NCBI GenBank assembly: GCA_023424785.1
Contig: JAFADP010000172.1
Location: 1 to 10,193 of the forward strand
Source of the DNA: Bacillota bacterium
Lineage (GTDB): Bacteria > Bacillota > Clostridia > Clostridiales > Clostridiaceae
Direction of reading: 5' to 3'
Length of the DNA: 10,193 nt
Position numbers and translations under genes: made by a program. The notes under the pieces are model-generated. The model had not been told where the DNA came from and searched no databases. It was given only the letters and a program-made list of their open reading frames with translations. Below, in pieces: positions 6,392-10,193 of this stretch. Every line of letters begins with the position of its first letter. The stretch's first letter is position 1.

Positions 6392-7243
6392 ATGTCTAAA
6401 ACCTACGCTGGAATAAAAAGAAATTTCTTTAAGTTTATAATTTATTTTATAGTTAAAATAAGAGAAGATGATATTTTTGCTTTAGCTGCTCAACTAGCAT
6501 ATTATTTAATATTATCATTTTTTCCTTTTTTAATTTTCTTATTAACATTAGTTGGATTTAGTAACTTAGACTCTATGGAGGTATTAGGGGCTTTAAGGGC
6601 TATGTTACCAACCAGTGCATTTGAGCTTATTTATAACGTAATTATAGAAATTATTGAAAAACAAAATACTGGATTATTAGGGGCTTCTTTATTATTAGTA
6701 ATTTGGTCTGCATCTTCAGCTTTTAGAGCAGTAATTAAAGGGATAAATAAAGCATATGGATTAAGTGAAAATAGATCATTTATAAAAAGAGCTTTTATAG
6801 CGGTTATTTGTACATTTGCATTAGCCTTTGTAATAATATTAACCTTAGTAATGCTAGTATTTGGGCGTTTAATAGGAGATTTATTAGCATCATATTTACC
6901 ATTCCCTATAGTTGTATATAGAGTATGGAATTTTATTAGATATGCATTGGTTATATTTATGATGATATTGATTTTTGCAAGTATATATAGATATACTCCT
7001 TCAAAAAGACTTAGATGGAAAGAAGTTATACCAGGAGCTATTGCTTGTACGGGTGGCTGGTTAATTGTTTCTTTAGGGTTTTCCTTTTATATAAATAATT
7101 TTAGTAATTATTCTAAGATATATGGTGGTTTAGGTGCAGTTATTATATTAATAACATGGCTTTATCTTACTTCAATAATTTTGATTGTTGGTGGAGAAAT
7201 TAACTCAGTTATAGTTACAAGAAAAACTAATTTATTAAATTAA
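6392..7243 (+). CDS. YihY/BrkB-family inner membrane protein
   Basis: A 283-residue integral membrane protein with about six hydrophobic spans (roughly 33-56, 94-112, 134-160, 181-200, 211-233 and 244-268). Family signatures are ALAAQLAYYLILSFFPFLIF near the N terminus, WSASSAFRAVIKGINKAYG in the middle and IYGGLGAVIILITWLY...GGEIN near the C terminus. These proteins were once called ribonuclease BN by mistake; no enzymatic activity is established and their transport or envelope role is unclear. The start is 42 bases after the helicase stop with no strong terminator between, so read-through from the helicase is possible. The ribosome site is ambiguous: AAGGAAA lies about 12 bases upstream and a weaker GGTGA 4 bases upstream. 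An earlier ATG at 6381 is out of frame. Confidence 0.92.
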   Translation: MSKTYAGIKRNFFKFIIYFIVKIREDDIFALAAQLAYYLILSFFPFLIFLLTLVGFSNLDSMEVLGALRAMLPTSAFELIYNVIIEIIEKQNTGLLGASLLLVIWSASSAFRAVIKGINKAYGLSENRSFIKRAFIAVICTFALAFVIILTLVMLVFGRLIGDLLASYLPFPIVVYRVWNFIRYALVIFMMILIFASIYRYTPSKRLRWKEVIPGAIACTGGWLIVSLGFSFYINNFSNYSKIYGGLGAVIILITWLYLTSIILIVGGEINSVIVTRKTNLLN

Positions 7244-7264
7244 AACTTGTTTATAAGTTTTAAT
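7239..7264. repeat. AT-rich hairpin overlapping the YihY-type stop codon
   Basis: ATTAAAACTT (7239-7248) pairs with AAGTTTTAAT (7255-7264) around a 6-base loop, but no T tract follows. It could be a weak terminator or an mRNA 3' end stabilizer. Confidence 0.35.
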
Positions 7265-7314
7265 AGCTACGGTTGCTTAATTTTAGTATTTATATAATTA
7301 TAATAAACTTTCCA

Positions 7315-7344
7315 TGAATAGAAAAATTTGAAATGGGTATACTC
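7315..7344 (+). promoter_or_regulatory. Possible promoter of ssb, forespore sigma-like
   Basis: TGAATA (7315-7320), 17 bases, then TATACTC (7338-7344). The -35 fits the sigma-G pattern TGMATA fully and the -10 matches CATACTA in 5 of 7. As a sigma-A promoter the -35 would be poor (3 of 6). Two TATAAT boxes at 7293 and 7299 are alternatives without good -35 boxes. Confidence 0.25.
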
Positions 7345-7374
7345 AAAAGTGAAATATTCAGGAGGTGTAATTAA

Positions 7375-7734
7375 ATGAATAAAATAGTATTATTAGGAAA
7401 ACTCATAAAGGACCCTGAACTAAAAACTATAGATAATGGTGAAAAAGTTTTTACAAGGTTCATAATAGCCGTAGATAGAAATTTTAAATCTGCCGATGGA
7501 ACTAGAAAGGCTGATTTAATTCCTGTAACTATATGGGGAAGAAAAGCAGAAGTAGTTTGTAAGTATATGACTAAGGGAAGCTATATTAGTCTAAGTGGAA
7601 GATTAAAAACTGGAAGTTATGAAGATAAACAAGGAAATAAAAAGTATATAGCAGAAGTTGTTGCTGAAGACTTTAAATTTGTTGGAAATAGAAAAGAAGT
7701 TAGAGAAAACAACGAAGTTAGTGGTGAAGAATAA
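7375..7734 (+). CDS. ssb: Short single-stranded DNA-binding protein (SSB paralog without acidic tail)
   Basis: A 119-residue protein whose first ~105 residues are an SSB OB fold: MNKIVLLGKLIKDPELK, FTRFIIAVDR (26-35), LIPVTIWGRKAEVV (48-61) and the GSYISLSGRLKTGSYEDKQGNKKY strand region (68-91). The standard bacterial SSB continues with a flexible linker and an acidic tip ending DDDIPF that recruits repair and replication proteins. Here the protein stops at NNEVSGEE and lacks that tip. It is therefore likely a second SSB and not the main replicative one, which in Bacillota usually lies between rpsF and rpsR. A near-perfect AGGAGGTG (7360-7367) implies efficient translation. It is a single-gene unit with a strong terminator. 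Residues such as Trp54 support DNA stacking. Confidence 0.92.
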   Translation: MNKIVLLGKLIKDPELKTIDNGEKVFTRFIIAVDRNFKSADGTRKADLIPVTIWGRKAEVVCKYMTKGSYISLSGRLKTGSYEDKQGNKKYIAEVVAEDFKFVGNRKEVRENNEVSGEE

Positions 7735-7740
7735 ATTATT

Positions 7741-7776
7741 AAATGGAGGTTGTTATGAAACAATCTCTATTTTTTT
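7741..7776 (+). terminator. Rho-independent terminator after ssb
   Basis: A 14-bp stem (7741-7754 with 7759-7772, two G-T pairs), a 4-base ATGA loop and a T run follow 6 bases after the stop. The stem contains GGAGG and an ATG but no real reading frame. Confidence 0.92.
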
Positions 7777-7803
7777 AATAAAATTTCTCACATAAGTATA
7801 ATT

Positions 7804-7810
7804 TTCGACA
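7804..7810 (-). promoter_or_regulatory. Spo0A box match upstream of the DUF6514 gene
   Basis: TTCGACA on the plus strand, TGTCGAA on the minus, is a perfect 0A box. The surrounding 12 bases (TTTCGACATTTA, 7803-7814) are identical to those at the abrB Spo0A box. It lies about 124 bases before the -35 box of the DUF6514 promoter, a distance at which direct control is uncertain. Confidence 0.45.
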
Positions 7811-7933
7811 TTTATTTTAATATATCAGATAATATGATTAATAAGCAAACTTATAATATTAACTGAAAAAAGTGTAATAAATTACAATTATGTTGAAAGC
7901 TAAGGGAATTTTTATTTTTTATATCACCATCAT

Positions 7934-7961
7934 TTGACATAATTTTAATTCAATTTATGGT
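7934..7961 (+). promoter_or_regulatory. Promoter of the DUF6514 gene (sigma-A type)
   Basis: A perfect TTGACA (7934-7939), a 16-base spacer and TATGGT (7956-7961, 4 of 6). Transcription would begin near 7968, leaving a leader of about 36 bases with AGAGGGGG (7987-7994) as ribosome site. Confidence 0.55.
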
Positions 7962-8003
7962 ATTGTTTTATTGTTAAATAATGTGTAGAGGGGGAATGGG
8001 ATT

Positions 8004-8303
8004 ATGAAGATAAATAAAACATTAAGCAAAATCATAAATGTTAATGAGAAAGAAGTTAAATATATCTATAGGATGACTGAAAACAACATAAGAAATAGAC
8101 AAGCATTTGGAATTGAAATTGAAAGGCAAGATTTTAATGATGGGGAAGTAATTAATTTAGAGAGGGACTATGTAAGTTTAGTAGCTAGTGAAGAAAAAAA
8201 AGCTAATGATCTATTAGTATTATTATTTAATAATTTAGTTTCTCCTATACATTTAGTTGATATAGTAGGTGAGTATTCAGATTTGTGTGCTGCTGAATTT
8301 TAA
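8004..8303 (+). CDS. DUF6514-family protein of unknown function
   Basis: A small soluble protein of 99 residues with no signal peptide, membrane span or cysteine-based motif other than one Cys near the end. The layout (MKINKTLSKIINVNEKEVKYIYR, then RQAFGIEIERQDFNDGE, then a C-terminal SPIHLVDIVGEYSDL) is what I recognise as the DUF6514 group common in Clostridium. Its molecular function is not known. The beta-rich first half and helical end suggest a compact single domain. It has its own promoter, and a Spo0A-box match sits further upstream, which hints at expression tied to the growth-to-sporulation switch. No convincing terminator separates it from acpS, 87 bases downstream, so some read-through is possible. 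Confidence 0.75.
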   Translation: MKINKTLSKIINVNEKEVKYIYRMTENNIRNRQAFGIEIERQDFNDGEVINLERDYVSLVASEEKKANDLLVLLFNNLVSPIHLVDIVGEYSDLCAAEF

Positions 8304-8390
8304 TTTTAAAAATTATATTTACATAAGAGATGTTTACAGAAGATAATTAAATTATTCTTATGGATATAGTTTAACAAAAGAGGTGATTTT

Positions 8391-8771
8391 ATGATATTGG
8401 GAATTGGGACAGACATAATAGAAATTGAGAGAATTGATAGAGCAATAAACAATACACCAATGTTTTTAGAAAAGATATTTACTAAAAGGGAACTTAAAGA
8501 ACTAACTAAAAGTAAACTTAGAGTAGAGAGTGTTGCTGGAAATTTTGCTGTAAAAGAGGCAGTAAGTAAAGCTATAGGAACAGGTATGAGGGGGGTTGCC
8601 TTTAGTGATATAGAAGTTTTTAGAGATGAGTTAGGAAAACCTATAGTAGAAGTATCTGATAAAGTAAAAGAACTAATAAAAGTTGATAATTATATATTTA
8701 ATATCTCTATTTCTCATAATAGAACTTGTGCAATTGCATTTGTAGTACTAGAATCCAATCAACCTACATAA
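8391..8771 (+). CDS. acpS: Holo-[acyl-carrier-protein] synthase
   Basis: A 126-residue AcpS-type phosphopantetheinyl transferase. It moves the 4'-phosphopantetheine arm from coenzyme A to apo-ACP, making the fatty-acid synthesis carrier active. The two signature motifs are present: GIGTDIIEIERI with the Mg-binding Asp8, and FAVKEAVSKA with the catalytic Glu56. The C-terminal SISHNRTCAIAFVV also fits. The length is usual for the trimeric bacterial enzyme. GAGGTGA ends 4 bases before the ATG. A weak promoter is possible (TTTACA at 8333-8338, 17 bases, TCTTAT at 8356-8361), otherwise it is read from the DUF6514 promoter. In many clostridia acpS begins a cluster reaching a GerS-like gene, alr and mazEF; here that cluster is shortened. 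Confidence 0.97.
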   Translation: MILGIGTDIIEIERIDRAINNTPMFLEKIFTKRELKELTKSKLRVESVAGNFAVKEAVSKAIGTGMRGVAFSDIEVFRDELGKPIVEVSDKVKELIKVDNYIFNISISHNRTCAIAFVVLESNQPT

Positions 8772-8881
8772 TATTTATAGAGTAATGAGTAACATAAATA
8801 ATATTTTTTAAGTAGCTTAATAATAAATTGTGAATAAAATCTATGGTTACTTAATATTAGTAATAATGAAATAGTGCTTAT

Positions 8882-8887
8882 GGGAGG
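8882..8887 (+). promoter_or_regulatory. Ribosome binding site that fixes the GerS-like start
   Basis: GGGAGG lies 4 bases before the ATG at 8892. The earlier in-frame ATGs (8874, 8880) would include or precede this site and add residues before an obvious MKKK signal start, so 8892 is chosen. Confidence 0.75.
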
Positions 8888-8891
8888 ATTT

Positions 8892-9503
8892 ATGAAGAAA
8901 AAAATTATTATAACATTATTACTAGTTATACCTTTTATATCTATTTTCCTTGTTATTATTTTTAGGGGTATACTTTCACCCAATAATGAGGAGATAATTA
9001 GGGATTTAAAAAATATTAAATGTTATGAAACAAAAGTTGAGTACATAGTTAAGAATAGCAAAGGAGAAGAACGAGAGGATACCGTTCAATATTATTCAAA
9101 AGATGAAGGTGTAAGAATCCAGTTTGATGATGGTAAAGTTAAGCTTTATAAATCAGATGGACTTCATGTAAAAGATAATTCATCTGCTGATGAATATGTC
9201 ATTGAAAGTGATATGGACATACTTCATTCAATGGCATTTATGAATAAAATATTATCTTATCCACTAAAGAGTAACTCTATAAAAGAGGGACAAGAAGAAT
9301 GGGGAGATAAAATATATATACAAGTAGATACAGAATTGTTTTTAAATAATGAGCATTTTAATAGTGCTAGGATTTTTATAAATAAAAAAACTAAGGCGCC
9401 TATTGGAATTATAATTTATGACAAAGATGGTAATGATTCAGTACGAATAATTTATGAAGATTTTAAATCCGTTAAGGATATTGATGAAAATTTGTTTAAC
9501 TAA
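8892..9503 (+). CDS. GerS-related / LolA-like exported or membrane-anchored protein
   Basis: A 203-residue protein with a basic MKKK start and one hydrophobic span (about 5-26), followed by a beta-rich exported domain. The pattern LKNIKCYETKVEYIVKNSKG...VQYYSKDEGVRIQF...VKLYKSDGLHV, with INKKTKAPIGIIIYDKDG and YEDFKSV near the end, resembles the LolA/LppX-type fold of clostridial GerS proteins. In Clostridioides difficile, GerS is a lipoprotein that works with the amidase CwlD to make the cortex muramic-lactam mark needed for spore germination. This protein has no cysteine in the signal region (the only Cys is residue 44), so it cannot be a lipoprotein. An uncleaved anchor or cleavage after the span is expected. 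Its place between acpS and mazEF fits the usual gerS neighbourhood. The upstream 120-base gap has a sigma-G-like TGAATA (8831-8836) and AATATTA (8853-8859), too weak to call. Confidence 0.72.
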   Translation: MKKKIIITLLLVIPFISIFLVIIFRGILSPNNEEIIRDLKNIKCYETKVEYIVKNSKGEEREDTVQYYSKDEGVRIQFDDGKVKLYKSDGLHVKDNSSADEYVIESDMDILHSMAFMNKILSYPLKSNSIKEGQEEWGDKIYIQVDTELFLNNEHFNSARIFINKKTKAPIGIIIYDKDGNDSVRIIYEDFKSVKDIDENLFN

Positions 9504-9515
9504 AATTATTAAAAA

Positions 9516-9545
9516 ATGAATACTGAATTTAAATTCAGTATTCAT
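9516..9545. repeat. 30-base perfect palindrome, terminator-like mainly for the minus strand
   Basis: Two 15-base arms (9516-9530 and 9531-9545, left arm ATGAATACTGAATTT) are exact reverse complements, 12 bases after the GerS-like stop. On the plus strand no T tract follows. Read on the minus strand the hairpin runs into six U residues (plus-strand A6 at 9511-9516, one shared with the stem). It may stop GerS-like mRNA weakly, stop a minus-strand transcript, or bind a protein dimer. Confidence 0.7.
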
Positions 9546-9773
9546 CATATAAATTGTAAGTAGGATAAGAGGCATACTAAACAAATGATTAGATAGAGAG
9601 AAATGGTATAAAGAAAATTTAGCCAGTGTAGTATTTAGTTAAATCAAGTTGTATTAACTATAGTGATAATCTAAGTACATAGTAATCATTTTTAAATAAT
9701 GATTAAAAATATACTCTTAAAGGATCAATAATTGTAAAATTTTATAAAATTTACGCATATAGTGACATTTCTA

Positions 9774-9803
9774 TTTACAAAATGACATATTTTGAAATAT
9801 AAT
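9774..9803 (+). promoter_or_regulatory. Promoter of mazEF-like operon with internal inverted repeat
   Basis: TTTACA (9774-9779), an 18-base spacer and a perfect TATAAT (9798-9803). A 15-base inverted repeat AAAAT-GACAT-ATTTT (9779-9793) fills most of the spacer and is a candidate operator. Transcription would begin near 9810, after which no in-frame start codon precedes 9844. Confidence 0.7.
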
Positions 9804-9826
9804 TTTCTTATACATAGGAAATAGAA

Positions 9827-9839
9827 CTCCTAGGAGGTC
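9827..9839 (+). promoter_or_regulatory. Strong mazE ribosome site inside a palindrome
   Basis: AGGAGGTC (9832-9839) lies 4 bases before the ATG. The bases just before it, CTCCT, are complementary, forming the palindrome CTCCTAGGAG (9827-9836). A stable intramolecular hairpin is limited by the tiny loop, so the effect on translation is uncertain. Confidence 0.6.
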
Positions 9840-9843
9840 AAAT

Positions 9844-10104
9844 ATGTTAGAAAAAATAGATAATATAGTAATCCGTAAATTTAAAAATGATTTTGAAAAA
9901 AGTAGTAAATTTATTAAAGACAGTTTAATAGTATATAGTGAGGAGAATGAAGCGAATGAGTTCTTTGAATTAATGAAAAATGGATATAAAGAAATGTCGA
10001 AAATTAATTTAGAACTTTCATATGATGCTAATTCATCACAAAAGTCACTTAAATACAAATTTGATAATATAAATGAATATGAGAAATGGCTTTGCGGAGT
10101 GTGA
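9844..10104 (+). CDS. mazE: MazE/EndoAI-like antitoxin with short N terminus
   Basis: An 86-residue protein directly before mazF, with an 8-base gap. Residues 40-60 (FFELMKNGYKEMSKINLELSY) match the C-terminal toxin-binding part of the Bacillus antitoxin EndoAI, where the order is DLMRRGYMEMAKINLNIS. The preceding helices (LEKIDNIVIRKFKNDFEKSSKFIKDSLIVYSE) line up with the two helices of its ribbon-helix-helix domain. The N-terminal beta strand that normally comes first (a KRIMISLP-type segment) is absent. The frame upstream is open only back to the stop at 9793-9795, contains no ATG, and encodes nothing similar. The start is fixed by AGGAGGTC. The antitoxin should neutralize MazF, but DNA binding and autoregulation may be changed. 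The C terminus (about 61-86) is divergent. Confidence 0.75.
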   Translation: MLEKIDNIVIRKFKNDFEKSSKFIKDSLIVYSEENEANEFFELMKNGYKEMSKINLELSYDANSSQKSLKYKFDNINEYEKWLCGV

Positions 10105-10112
10105 TATTTTTA

Positions 10113-10193
10113 ATGACGACTATGGTTGTAAAAAGAGGGGATATTTTTTATGCAGATTTAAGTCCTGTTATAGGCTCTGAGCAAGGTGGAATT
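10113..10193 (+). CDS. mazF: MazF-type mRNA interferase (3' truncated by window edge)
   Basis: The 27 codons visible read MTTMVVKRGDIFYADLSPVI followed by GSEQGGI, the very conserved start of the MazF/EndoA (NdoA) family, including the VKRGDI strand and the GSEQGG loop near the RNA-binding active site. These toxins cut single-stranded mRNA at short specific sequences and are held inactive by the antitoxin encoded just upstream. The ATG at 10113 is preferred; the ATG at 10122 (MVVKRGD) is also possible and would suit several relatives. The only ribosome site is GGAGTG (10096-10101), inside the end of mazE, so translation is probably coupled. The rest of the gene lies outside the window. Confidence 0.93.
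   Translation, partial: MTTMVVKRGDIFYADLSPVIGSEQGGI

Larger units (their letters stand above)
9504..9843. other. 340-base gene-free stretch between GerS-like gene and mazE-like gene
   Basis: No reading frame of credible length or ribosome site is seen on either strand. It holds the perfect palindrome at its left end, an 8-bp inverted repeat (TAATCATT 9683-9690, AATGATTA 9698-9705), a sigma-G-like CATACTA (9573-9579) without a matching -35, and the mazE promoter at its right end. In related clostridia an alanine racemase gene often lies at this place; I see no trace of one. A small RNA cannot be excluded. Confidence 0.6.

Noticed and set aside
7744..7760. GGAGG followed by an ATG after ssb, looking like a new gene start
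   Set aside because: These bases form the stem and loop of the ssb terminator, and the frame is very short.
7970..7985. TTGTTAA, half of a Rex site, before the DUF6514 gene
   Set aside because: The matching TTAACAA arm is missing at the required spacing.
8772..8806. Weak AT-only hairpin (TATTTAT / ATAAATA) followed by T's after acpS
   Set aside because: Seven A-T pairs with a 15-base loop are too unstable to call a terminator.
8759..8983. 74-codon open frame on the minus strand
   Set aside because: It overlaps the end of acpS and the start of the GerS-like gene, is composed of AT-driven residues and has no ribosome site.
9573..9579. CATACTA, a perfect sigma-G -10 box
   Set aside because: No TGMATA-like -35 stands 17-18 bases upstream and no gene follows within 250 bases.
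9995..10001. Third TGTCGAA Spo0A-box match
   Set aside because: It lies within the mazE-like coding region where the codons encode the conserved MSK residues; most likely coincidence.
9771..10058. 95-codon open frame on the minus strand
   Set aside because: It is antisense to the mazE-like gene and its promoter; the plus-strand gene has a strong ribosome site and family resemblance.

Overview
The window is very AT-rich and reads as a stretch of chromosome from a Clostridium sensu stricto species (Bacillota, spore-forming anaerobe). The support is the base composition and codon use, strong AGGAGG-type ribosome sites, an AbrB with the clostridial CxxC...CxxC tail, a DUF6514 protein, a GerS/LolA-like protein and the order trmN6 (yabB) - rsmI - abrB, which is also found in Bacillus. 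The species cannot be fixed from sequence alone. Nothing here looks like a phage, plasmid, insertion sequence, CRISPR array, rRNA or tRNA.

Layout. 1-973: 3' part of a coiled-coil NlpC/P60 cell-wall hydrolase with a strong terminator. 1030-2620: a two-gene RNA-methylation operon, trmN6-rsmI, ending at a bidirectional terminator shared with the convergent abrB gene (2691-2936, minus strand). 2937-3382: a 446-base regulatory region between abrB and a divergent DUF1836 gene. It holds two sigma-A-like abrB promoters, a perfect Spo0A box, a 9-bp direct repeat and the DUF1836 promoter. 4040-6349: a 769-residue fusion of a PD-(D/E)XK (Cas4/RecB-type) nuclease to an XPD/DinG-type iron-sulfur helicase. 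6392-7243: a YihY/BrkB-type membrane protein. 7375-7734: a short single-stranded DNA-binding protein without the usual acidic tail, closed by a strong terminator. 8004-8303: a DUF6514 protein with its own promoter and a second Spo0A-box match upstream. 8391-8771: acpS. 8892-9503: a GerS/LolA-like exported or membrane-anchored protein. 9504-9843: a gene-free stretch starting with a 30-base perfect palindrome. 9844 to the end: a MazE/EndoAI-like antitoxin with a shortened N terminus and the first 27 codons of mazF.

How the genes relate. Several point to the growth-to-sporulation switch: abrB under a Spo0A box, a GerS-like protein (a spore-cortex hydrolysis factor family), and a Spo0A-box match before the DUF6514 gene. 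The helicase-nuclease and SSB are DNA-processing proteins encoded close together but probably transcribed separately. The rest is ordinary housekeeping: tRNA and 16S rRNA methylation and activation of acyl carrier protein. I see no clearly new multi-gene system. The items most worth a second look are the antitoxin missing its predicted DNA-binding strand, the nuclease-XPD helicase fusion, the cysteine-free GerS-like protein, and the palindrome whose U-tract polarity fits a minus-strand transcript.
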